Shown: positions 1 through 5,487 of the stretch, piece by piece | Layout: every line of letters begins with the position of its first letter | Numbering within the stretch: the stretch's first letter is position 1 | Source: Fidelibacterota bacterium | GTDB lineage: Bacteria; Bipolaricaulota; Bipolaricaulia; UBA7950; UBA9294 | NCBI GenBank assembly: GCA_024278395.1 | Contig: JAJRTG010000180.1 | Span: forward strand, 1 to 8,554 | DNA: 8,554 nucleotides | Direction of reading: 5' to 3' | Made by a program: the position numbers and the translations under genes | The notes under the pieces: generated by a model | What the model saw: only the letters and a program-made list of their open reading frames with translations | Told to the model about the DNA's origin: nothing | The model's database searches: none

Positions 1-1175
1 ATCAGGAAGTTTCCGAGGTCCCCGCCGGTCGTGCGGTGCGCCTCGTCGACGAGCACGAAGATGTTCTCCCTCTCGTTGATTTCCGCCGGGATCTTATCGA
101 ATTTGTGGATCATAGATACGATCAGCCCGCGGGTGTCCGCGGCCAGCAGGTCCTGCAGGTGTCGTTTGCTCCGCGCGACCTCTACGTGCCCAAAGCCGAC
201 GGCGGAGAGGTTCCCGAACATCTGCTGTTCGAGCTCGTTTCGATCCACGAGCATGACCACGGTCGGGTTCTCGAACGCCGGGTCCTCGATCAGGTGCTTG
301 GCCACGGTGATCATTGTGTAGGTCTTTCCCGACCCCTGCGTGTGCCAGACCAGCCCGCGGCGCTTCTCGGGGTCGCGCGCCCGCCGGATGACCCGCTCCG
401 CCGCGCGCATCTGATGTGGCCGGAGAATCACTTTGGTGAGATCTCCGTCTTTGCGCACAAACAGGATGAACTCGGTGAGGGCGCGCAGGACCCGCTGCGG
501 GGAGATGAACCCCTTGACGAGTGTCTCGAAGTCCCCGGCCTGTTCGTCCCGCCAGTTGAACAACGCCTTGCGGGAGAGGCTCCACGTCGGCCCGTAGAAG
601 AACCGGACGAGGTGGGTGAGGGCGTGCAGTTGCAGGATCGCCATCAGCTCCGGCCCCTCGCGGTGGTAGCGGCGGATCTGGTCGAACGCCTCGGCGATCC
701 CCTCGATCTTCGTCGCCGCCTTCGTCTCCACCACGATCACCGGGATCCCGTTCACGAGGAAGACCACGTCCGGCCGGATGGTGTGCGTCCCGTTGGCGAA
801 GACGAACTCGTCCGTCACGTGAAACGCGTTCGCCTCTAGGTTCTCGGGATCGAGCAGGCGGACGTTCCGCTCGCGCCGTTCCTCCTCCACGAACACCGTC
901 TTCAGCCCGCGCAGGTATTCCCACGCCTCCAGGTTCCCCTCGATGTTCGGGCGCACCCGCACGAGCCTGCGGATCACCGCTTCCGCCCTTGCAAGGTCGA
1001 CGACACCGGGGTTGAGCCGCTGGAGCTGTCGGATTACGACCTCATGCAGCACCGGGCTCTCCGCACCGCGGCGCAGGCGGAGGGCCTCATCCGGTGGGAG
1101 GTACTCCCAGCCCGCCTCGACGGCATAACGGATCAGCGGACTTTGCACCGTGCCGCGTTCACTGCCCAAGGTCAT
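1..1175 (-). CDS. hsdR: Type I restriction enzyme R subunit HsdR, 5' part (cut by window edge)
   Basis: This is the ATP-dependent translocase and endonuclease subunit of a type I R-M complex (R2M2S). It cuts unmodified DNA after translocation. The 391 visible codons read without interruption from ATG at 1175, which is preceded by a GGGGG-rich ribosome site about 9 nt upstream. The N-terminal PD-(D/E)xK nuclease is intact, with D136, E150 and K152 (ETK), then the QxxxY motif at Q166-Y170. The first helicase domain follows, with Walker A (TQGSGKT, about 279-285) and the DEAH box at 377-380 near the edge. The rest of the protein (family length about 1,000 residues) lies left of the window. It starts 24 nt after the hicA stop, so it is probably the distal gene of the hsdS operon. 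Motifs are as expected for an active enzyme. Whether the C-terminal part is intact cannot be seen. Confidence 0.96.
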   Translation of the reverse strand, partial: MTLGSERGTVQSPLIRYAVEAGWEYLPPDEALRLRRGAESPVLHEVVIRQLQRLNPGVVDLARAEAVIRRLVRVRPNIEGNLEAWEYLRGLKTVFVEEERRERNVRLLDPENLEANAFHVTDEFVFANGTHTIRPDVVFLVNGIPVIVVETKAATKIEGIAEAFDQIRRYHREGPELMAILQLHALTHLVRFFYGPTWSLSRKALFNWRDEQAGDFETLVKGFISPQRVLRALTEFILFVRKDGDLTKVILRPHQMRAAERVIRRARDPEKRRGLVWHTQGSGKTYTMITVAKHLIEDPAFENPTVVMLVDRNELEQQMFGNLSAVGFGHVEVARSKRHLQDLLAADTRGLIVSMIHKFDKIPAEINERENIFVLVDEAHRTTGGDLGNFL

Positions 1176-1199
1176 GGCTGTTTCACCCCCTTGGTTCGA

Positions 1200-1451
1200 T
1201 CACCGCCGTTGCAACAGCTCCTCGATGAGTGCCTGACGATGCATCTCGAGATACGCCGCGATCTCTTTCAGGATGCCGCTCAACGTGCCTACCCTCAGCG
1301 GCTTGTGTTTGGGGATGGTGACGCGGTGCTCCGGGCCTTTGCAGGAAGAGACCAGGCGCATGTGACTCCCCGTCTGGCGCACAACCTGATAGCTGTAGCG
1401 GGTCAAGAGCTGTGCCAGCTCCTCCCCACCGAGATCGCGCGGCAGCTTCAT
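1200..1451 (-). CDS. hicA: HicA-type mRNA interferase toxin
   Basis: This 83-residue protein of the HicA family has a small double-stranded-RNA-binding-like fold and degrades mRNA when released from HicB. The family pattern is clear: an N-terminal GEELAQLL helix, a GSHMR motif carrying the probable catalytic histidine H30, then HRVTIPKHKPLRVGTL and a C-terminal helix (GILKEIA). The start used is the ATG at 1451. It lies in an ATGA overlap with the hicB stop and gives a normal family length. The in-frame upstream codons would add 24 unrelated residues antisense to no domain. The antitoxin lies immediately upstream and hsdR starts 24 nt downstream. The order hicB-hicA is less common than hicA-hicB but well known. 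No promoter is visible between hicB and hicA, so expression is probably coupled to hicB. Confidence 0.9.
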   Translation of the reverse strand: MKLPRDLGGEELAQLLTRYSYQVVRQTGSHMRLVSSCKGPEHRVTIPKHKPLRVGTLSGILKEIAAYLEMHRQALIEELLQRR

Positions 1452-1660
1452 GCGGAGATGACTTCCTCCCGAACCATATGGAGCCGAATGACCGCAGGGC
1501 GCTCGTCCTCGTCGAAGTGGCACTGCACCGCATCGCGCACCTGCTCCTTGAGCGCCTCGAAGTTCTCGGCTTCGGTGAAGATCGCGTGTCCCAGCGCCCG
1601 CGCCTCGTAGCCGCCCTCTGGGGACTCCTCAACCAGAAAGATGATCTCCTTATCCACCAT
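1448..1660 (-). CDS. hicB: HicB-like antitoxin, short form
   Basis: This 70-residue protein is the probable antitoxin of the adjacent HicA toxin. It shows the partial RNase-H-like HicB fold pattern: a short strand (EIIFLVEES), a GGYEARALG turn, a FTEAENFEALKEQVRDAV helix segment and a final strand (PAVIRLH). The ATG at 1660 lies inside the last codons of hsdS (11-nt overlap) and has an AAGGAG ribosome site 7 nt upstream, itself within hsdS. It overlaps hicA by 4 nt (ATGA). It ends right after the fold and has no room for the C-terminal ribbon-helix-helix or HTH DNA-binding domain found in many HicB proteins, so autoregulation by DNA binding seems unlikely. The pairing with HicA supports the call more strongly than the sequence alone. 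Confidence 0.82.
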   Translation of the reverse strand: MVDKEIIFLVEESPEGGYEARALGHAIFTEAENFEALKEQVRDAVQCHFDEDERPAVIRLHMVREEVISA

Positions 1661-2975
1661 GTTTCACTCCTTCATCGTATGATAACTCTTTTACCCGCAC
1701 CTCACCCGTCATCAGGTGATGCAGCAGCGTCTTAAACAGTGCCCCCAGCGCCGCCTTACGCTGCTCCTCCGCCTCGATCTTGCGGTCCACGGCTTGCAGG
1801 GTGCGGACGATTTTGCGCTGTTCGGGAATGGGAGGAAGAGGAATGAAGAGATTTTTTGCAATAGTTGTGTTCAGATTGGCTTGTGTTCCTCGGGGAGCAA
1901 TTTTTTCGAGATAGGTTTTTATATTTTCGATCCAGTAGTACAGGTAAAATTCATGAAGCTTAGAGGCCTCTAAGTCAAGAAATGCCAGATAACCGTCGTG
2001 AATACATCCGTCGGTCCCAAGGAATGCTGGTATCCCAACAGTGCCGCTATTAGTTACAACAAAAGTGCCGCGTTTTAGAAATCGGCTTTTCTTCTTTCCT
2101 TCCTCGGTCAAATATTCATCTGTAGCGGTAATGTATAGTCCTCTTTTATATTTGGTTAAGTCCGAAATTTTAATCCAGTGGATGCCCGTTGCTCGCTTTG
2201 AAAAATATCTCGGATCGCCTTTTGGACGCGGAGATCCTCCTCGCACAATCCTGCATAAATCCCCTAATTTTACCAATTCCCAATCCTCCGGCACCGGACC
2301 GATCTCGGTCTCCTTGAGCCTGACCTGCTCGGCTTGGTCGAGGGGAACGGGGCCGTAGGTGAACAGATGCCGCATCAGCGATTTCTTCAGCTCGCGCGCG
2401 GCTTGAATGACCTTCTCCGTAGCCTCCTTCGCCCGCTGGACGGTGCGCAGCACATGAGCAATAGCCCTCTGTTCGGGAAGGGGTGGGAGTGGGATTTGAA
2501 GCTTGAAGAACGCTCTCGTATCCACTCGTTGTCTGCTTGGTGTTGAACCGCTGACAAGCTCTCTTGCCTTCGGCATGATGTGCTGTGACCAGCATAGGAA
2601 GAAAAGAAACAGAGAGTCTGCTGATTGGTCTTTAGGTCTTAAAGGAATGAACTCTGTTGAAGCAATCTTCCTTCTATTTGAAGTTTCAACAAGCCAAACC
2701 TTCGGGACCCTTGGATTAAGTTTTCCAAATAACACATCATCTTCTTCAACAACAAGCTTTTGGCTCTTAATGTTCTTGCCATATTCTGGTAAAGCCTTAC
2801 CTACATCCTGATAAGCAGGAATGCTGTAGTAATCGAAAATCTCTTCAGAATGCTGGATTGGGTTAAGAGTCGACTTGAACGGAGGAGATACCTCTCCCAG
2901 CCGCACCACCTCCCACTCCTCCGGCAGCGGGCCGAGTTCGGTCATCTTGAAGCCGTTGGGAAGGTCCTTCTTCAT
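1650..2975 (-). CDS. hsdS: Type I restriction-modification specificity subunit HsdS
   Basis: This is the DNA-recognition subunit of the HsdM2S methylase and of the full restriction complex. At 441 residues it is of normal size. It has the two-fold HsdS layout. A first half opens with PLPEEWEVVRLGE (about 16-28), followed by target-recognition domain 1 and a conserved helix after IPLPPLPEQR (161-170). A second half opens with GPVPEDWELVKLGD (about 226-239), followed by target-recognition domain 2 and a helix after IPLPPIPEQR (378-387). I chose ATG 2975 because AAGG lies 5 nt upstream, it follows the PIN gene stop by 1 nt, and the hsdS remnant near 4700 starts at nearly the same residue. ATG 2987 (445 residues, 11-nt overlap with the PIN gene) is the alternative. 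The 3' end overlaps hicB by 11 nt. The recognition domains are visibly AT-rich compared with hsdM and hsdR. Confidence 0.95.
   Translation of the reverse strand: MKKDLPNGFKMTELGPLPEEWEVVRLGEVSPPFKSTLNPIQHSEEIFDYYSIPAYQDVGKALPEYGKNIKSQKLVVEEDDVLFGKLNPRVPKVWLVETSNRRKIASTEFIPLRPKDQSADSLFLFFLCWSQHIMPKARELVSGSTPSRQRVDTRAFFKLQIPLPPLPEQRAIAHVLRTVQRAKEATEKVIQAARELKKSLMRHLFTYGPVPLDQAEQVRLKETEIGPVPEDWELVKLGDLCRIVRGGSPRPKGDPRYFSKRATGIHWIKISDLTKYKRGLYITATDEYLTEEGKKKSRFLKRGTFVVTNSGTVGIPAFLGTDGCIHDGYLAFLDLEASKLHEFYLYYWIENIKTYLEKIAPRGTQANLNTTIAKNLFIPLPPIPEQRKIVRTLQAVDRKIEAEEQRKAALGALFKTLLHHLMTGEVRVKELSYDEGVKHGG
2916..2967 (-). repeat. Direct repeat copy within the intact hsdS 5' end
   Basis: These 52 bases are repeated in the same orientation at 4647-4698 with 7 mismatches. 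The two copies flank the whole XRE/ImmA plus PIN segment. This copy lies inside the functional hsdS coding start. Confidence 0.75.
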
Positions 2976-2976
2976 C

Positions 2977-3468
2977 TCAGCCTTCATCTTCCCATCGGCG
3001 TAACCGACGTTCTATTTCATCCTTCGGGAACCAACTGCCCGCGTCAACCATTTGTCTGAGCCCCGTCGAAGCCTTGAGGCTATCAATCACCTCATAGACC
3101 AACATCTGGTCAAGTATCCATAGCGTCCCGTGTACTTCAACTCCTTCGGTATGTGCAGCTTTTCGCAAGGGTCCATCGTCGGTCAGGAGCACCGCTCCTT
3201 CCTCCATGGTTTGTACCAAGGCAAATAAATCCCGCCGAGATGGACGACTGTAGCGTGCGGCCATCTGAACAACTGCTTCTACCTGCGATCCCGAAAGCTC
3301 ACAACGTCGGACGCCGTGGTTTTCTAACCATGTGCCGCTCGGGTCTGTGAGTTCCTCCTCTAAAATCACATCCGGCACCAGCCAGTTAAACGGGAGTTCC
3401 AGGGCGGCCTCAATGAGGTTTCCGTCTTTAAGGCTGATCCAAACACTGCTATCAGTAACGCAATCCAA
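2977..3468 (-). CDS. PIN-domain protein, probable toxin nuclease paired with the ImmA/IrrE protein
   Basis: This 163-residue protein has a PIN-nuclease pattern. D6 is in TDSSVW near the N terminus, acidic residues are at 37-39 (EEE), D80 is in PSRRDLFALV, and D97/D98 are in LLTDDGPLRKAA, followed by GVEVHGTLWIL. All expected metal-binding acids seem present, so an active RNase is plausible. The arrangement recalls DUF3368-like PIN proteins. The start is TTG at 3468: an in-frame TAG lies two codons earlier and GGAGG lies 8 nt upstream. It overlaps the preceding XRE/ImmA gene by 17 nt, which implies coupled translation and a functional pair. Its stop is 1 nt before the chosen hsdS start. The residues beyond about 125 extend past the core fold and match nothing I recognise. 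Target unknown. Confidence 0.82.
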   Translation of the reverse strand: MDCVTDSSVWISLKDGNLIEAALELPFNWLVPDVILEEELTDPSGTWLENHGVRRCELSGSQVEAVVQMAARYSRPSRRDLFALVQTMEEGAVLLTDDGPLRKAAHTEGVEVHGTLWILDQMLVYEVIDSLKASTGLRQMVDAGSWFPKDEIERRLRRWEDEG

Positions 3469-4519
3469 CCTCTAGGCCTCCGTGCTCCTCAGCCACTTTC
3501 TGGCGGAACTTTTCTACGGATTGACCCAATAGCTCCGCTGCCTTCTTCGAGGAGATGATCCCTTCTACCAGGGCTTGCATGACCAATCGCTCAAACCTGG
3601 TGGGCTGTTCGGGAGGATAAGCATCTCCCGGCTCCTTCCGGTGCCACCCTCGGGCTCGAAACGCCCGGTTCAAGGCTTGAAACTTCGCGTTCGACAAGAT
3701 GCCCAGATCTTTAGCCCTGTAGAGCCAAGCCTGCATGGAAAGGCCATACTTGTGCTTGAGAAGGTGGAGTTCGTAGATATCCAGTATACGACGCCGATTG
3801 CCCAACTCAAACTTTACCACCGGCTCCGGAACAAGGAAGGCTCCAGCGAACCGAGACGCTGCCTTTTCGGGATTTAACTCCCCTTTTACCTTAAGCAAGA
3901 GATGTCCAAGCTCGTGGGCTAAGTTGAACCGCATACGGTCGCCAGGAATACCGCTCTTGACCGCAATTACAGGGAGTCGTCCGTCAATGTCGACAAAGAA
4001 CGTACAGGCATCGAATTGTTCGCCAGCTTCAACCCGACCTACCTTGATTCCCTTGTCTTCCAGGAGTTGTACTAGGTTTTCTATAGGGTCCAGGCCAAGC
4101 TGCCATGCTTCCCGCAGGGCCAAGACGGCGGCTTCTATGTCTCTCCCAGTTTTAACTTCGTAAGGGAATCCTTCCGGATAGACGAATTTTGGAACACCAA
4201 GCTGGAGGATATTCTCGATTTCCAGATACCGTTCCAGCCAGTCTTGGATGATGGCTAAAACGGTGTTTGCTTTCTTGCGGCCAAAATTGCTTCGTTTACG
4301 GAATGCTGGGGTGATATTTTTCACAAAAGTTGGCCGAATAAAGAACTCCACTTGGACGCCCAACGCCCGCGCCAATCGCAGAAGAACCTCTGATCCAGGG
4401 GTAAGCTTGTCTTGTTCGTATTTTGAGATTGCCGTAGCGCTAAGGCCAACTCGTTCGGCCAGGGCCCGTTGCGACATCTCTCGCAAACGTCGTGCCTGCT
4501 TAATCCGTTCCCCAATCAT
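3452..4519 (-). CDS. XRE-family HTH fused to ImmA/IrrE zinc metallopeptidase (probable antitoxin/regulator)
   Basis: This 355-residue protein has an N-terminal XRE/Cro-type helix-turn-helix (residues 3-58, with SQRALAERVGLSATAISKYE). A middle ImmA/IrrE (COG2856) peptidase domain carries the zinc motif HELGH at 202-206 and a following E218 in the EKAASRFAGAFLVP segment. A C-terminal segment (about 307-343) contains ISSKKAAELLGQSVEKFR, which resembles the HTH of UPF0175 antitoxins. ATG 4519 is preceded by a strong AGGAGG site and a good promoter. Family members include ImmA, which cleaves a phage-type repressor, and antitoxin-like proteins next to toxin genes. The 17-nt overlap with the PIN gene suggests it binds or controls that toxin and represses its own promoter. 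The protease substrate is not evident. Confidence 0.88.
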   Translation of the reverse strand: MIGERIKQARRLREMSQRALAERVGLSATAISKYEQDKLTPGSEVLLRLARALGVQVEFFIRPTFVKNITPAFRKRSNFGRKKANTVLAIIQDWLERYLEIENILQLGVPKFVYPEGFPYEVKTGRDIEAAVLALREAWQLGLDPIENLVQLLEDKGIKVGRVEAGEQFDACTFFVDIDGRLPVIAVKSGIPGDRMRFNLAHELGHLLLKVKGELNPEKAASRFAGAFLVPEPVVKFELGNRRRILDIYELHLLKHKYGLSMQAWLYRAKDLGILSNAKFQALNRAFRARGWHRKEPGDAYPPEQPTRFERLVMQALVEGIISSKKAAELLGQSVEKFRQKVAEEHGGLEVGLRY

Positions 4520-4539
4520 CCCTCCCTCCTTTGGTTTAC

Positions 4540-4569
4540 ATTCTAGCGGTTAAATATGACATTTATCAA
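4540..4569 (-). promoter_or_regulatory. Sigma70-like promoter of the ImmA/PIN/hsdS operon
   Basis: On the minus strand TTGATA (4569-4564) and TAGAAT (4545-4540) are separated by 18 nt, each matching consensus at five of six positions. Transcription would start near 4533, just before the ribosome site at 4521-4530 of the ImmA gene. The spacer holds AAATATGACATTT (4552-4564), an imperfect 13-bp inverted repeat that could be bound by the XRE domain. The operator role is inferred. Confidence 0.6.
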
Positions 4570-4631
4570 CCACAAGGCTCGCCCGGGTTAGTTTCTCTCG
4601 CCACCTTCTAACTTACGTGTTTAACTTTTTC

Positions 4632-4700
4632 CTACTTCTCTAGTCTCTCCTCCGGCAGGGGACCGAGTTCGGTCATCTTGAAGCCCGCGGGGAGATCCAT
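4632..4700 (-). pseudogene. Remnant of an hsdS 5' end
   Basis: Starting from ATG 4700 the minus strand encodes MDLPAGFKMTELGPLPEE and then diverges (RLEK) to a TAG at 4632. The intact HsdS begins with nearly the same residues (KKDLPNGFKMTELGPLPEE) at 2975. At the DNA level 4647-4698 matches 2916-2967 at 45 of 52 positions by my count, in the same orientation. The fragment starts 29 nt after the vapC stop, where hsdS would follow in an hsdM-phd-vapC-hsdS order. I read it as a truncated hsdS left behind when the ImmA/PIN segment and the present hsdS arrived. No good ribosome site is visible, so a functional 22-residue peptide is unlikely. Confidence 0.75.
4647..4698 (-). repeat. Direct repeat copy within the hsdS remnant
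   Basis: This is the partner of the repeat at 2916-2967, 1,731 nt away. The mismatches include a cluster of three where the codons differ (Asn versus Ala). The copies are therefore diverged rather than a fresh target-site duplication. Confidence 0.75.
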
Positions 4701-4728
4701 GAAGTTTTGTGCGTCTGTATCACGCGAC

Positions 4729-5187
4729 TCACGCATCGCTATTGCTCGAATGGCCCTTTGCCCTGTTCGCCGTGTACACCCTCACGCCACAGCGAGCCGC
4801 GGTCTGCCGGAGCCTCTCGTCCTGTGTAGCGAGCGGGAGCCCACGGCGCATCGCCAGGTCCAGATATGAGGCGTCGTAGGTGGACAGCCCATGCTCGCGC
4901 GCCAGGGCTAGGATCTCGCTCAGCATCCGCTCCGGCGTCTCCTGCTCGACGACGACGGGAAGCGCTTGTAGTAGGGTCAGAAACAGCACCGCATCCGCAT
5001 GAGCGAGCCGGCCGCGGCGCTCAGCCATGAGGATTCCGTTCCCGACTTCGAGCGGCCAGATGGCGGGAACGACTGCCTCCCCGTTTTCCAGCGTTCGCAA
5101 TACCGCTTTGGTATAGGGATTCGTCTCCTCCTTGAACGCCCAGGCCAGGCTCACCGATGCATCGAGGACGAACGACGTTTCAGCCAT
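4729..5187 (-). CDS. vapC: VapC-type PIN-domain ribonuclease toxin
   Basis: This 152-residue PIN protein is the toxin of a Phd-VapC pair. Proteins of this family cut tRNA or rRNA when freed from the antitoxin. The four acidic active-site positions are visible: D9 (VLDASVSLAW), E47 (PLEVGN), D105 (TYDASYLDLA) and D123 (ATQDERL). The domain ends with the usual GVRVYTA strand. ATG 5187 shares one base with the phd stop (TAATG), so translation is tightly coupled to the antitoxin. A polar tail (about 141-152) follows the fold. The gene sits between hsdM and the hsdS remnant. The specific RNA target cannot be predicted. Confidence 0.92.
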   Translation of the reverse strand: MAETSFVLDASVSLAWAFKEETNPYTKAVLRTLENGEAVVPAIWPLEVGNGILMAERRGRLAHADAVLFLTLLQALPVVVEQETPERMLSEILALAREHGLSTYDASYLDLAMRRGLPLATQDERLRQTAARCGVRVYTANRAKGHSSNSDA

Positions 5188-5426
5188 TAGACACGCCCTT
5201 CTTCGATCAGATCCCGCAAAGAAAGCCCATCGAGGCTGTGCTCCTCCCCAAACGCCTCGATCGCGGCGATCACCTCCTTCGGATCCCTCCGGCTGCCGGG
5301 GAAAACGGGCTCGAGGACAGCCACGGGCACGCCGTGCTTGGTGATCACGATCCGCTCCCCCTGGGCCACACGCTCCAAAAGCCGGGAAAGATTGGTCTTT
5401 GCTTCATAGGCACCGACGGTAATCAC
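5187..5426 (-). CDS. Phd/YefM-family antitoxin
   Basis: This 79-residue antitoxin has an N-terminal DNA-binding and dimerisation domain with the family pattern AYEAKTNLSRLLERVAQGE (residues 6-24) and the strand IVITKHGVPVAVLEP. A charged C-terminal tail (about 47-79) would wrap and block VapC. The start is GTG 5426, with GGAGG 6 nt upstream. A palindrome overlapping its promoter is a good autoregulatory operator. The stop overlaps the vapC start by 1 nt. The pair lies directly behind hsdM and is one of three such modules in this R-M locus. Confidence 0.9.
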   Translation of the reverse strand: MITVGAYEAKTNLSRLLERVAQGERIVITKHGVPVAVLEPVFPGSRRDPKEVIAAIEAFGEEHSLDGLSLRDLIEEGRV

Positions 5427-5442
5427 ACCCCACCTCCGAAAC

Positions 5443-5463
5443 AGACTAGTCTAAGACTAGTAT
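5443..5463. promoter_or_regulatory. Palindromic operator, probable Phd binding site
   Basis: ACTAGTCTAAGACTAGT at 5445-5461 is a perfect inverted repeat with 8-bp arms and a 1-bp centre. It also contains the direct repeat AGACTAGT at 5443-5450 and 5454-5461, an 11-bp period near one helical turn. It covers part of the -10 box and the start point, where a bound Phd-VapC complex would block transcription. The binding protein is inferred from position and from Phd-family autoregulation. Confidence 0.65.
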
Positions 5464-5487
5464 AAATGGTCAGGAAACGGCCGTCAA
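5459..5487 (-). promoter_or_regulatory. Promoter of phd-vapC, overlapping the hsdM stop codon
   Basis: On the minus strand TTGACG (5487-5482) and TATACT (5464-5459) are spaced by 17 nt, five of six matches to consensus in each box. The -35 box contains the TGA stop codon of hsdM. Transcription would start near 5452, about 26 nt before the GTG start of phd. Confidence 0.68.

Larger units (their letters stand above)
4520..4728. other. Intergenic gap between vapC and the ImmA gene
   Basis: The 209 nt hold the hsdS remnant, the ImmA promoter and its ribosome site. Between them, 4570-4631 is a stretch with no recognisable gene, and I saw no convincing hairpin with a T tract that would end phd-vapC transcription. 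Read-through from phd-vapC into the ImmA operon is therefore possible. Confidence 0.6.

Noticed and set aside
36..839. 267-codon plus-strand open frame
   Set aside because: It is antisense to hsdR, whose minus-strand frame carries clear nuclease and helicase motifs. The frame is a by-product of GC-rich codon use, with Asp/His/Arg-rich low-quality sequence and no domain.
2285..2315. Third copy of the hsdS-start repeat inside hsdS
   Set aside because: The similarity is the normal internal half-repeat of HsdS (TEIGPVPEDW). It matches the remnant less well than the N-terminal copy and lacks the DLPxGFK part.
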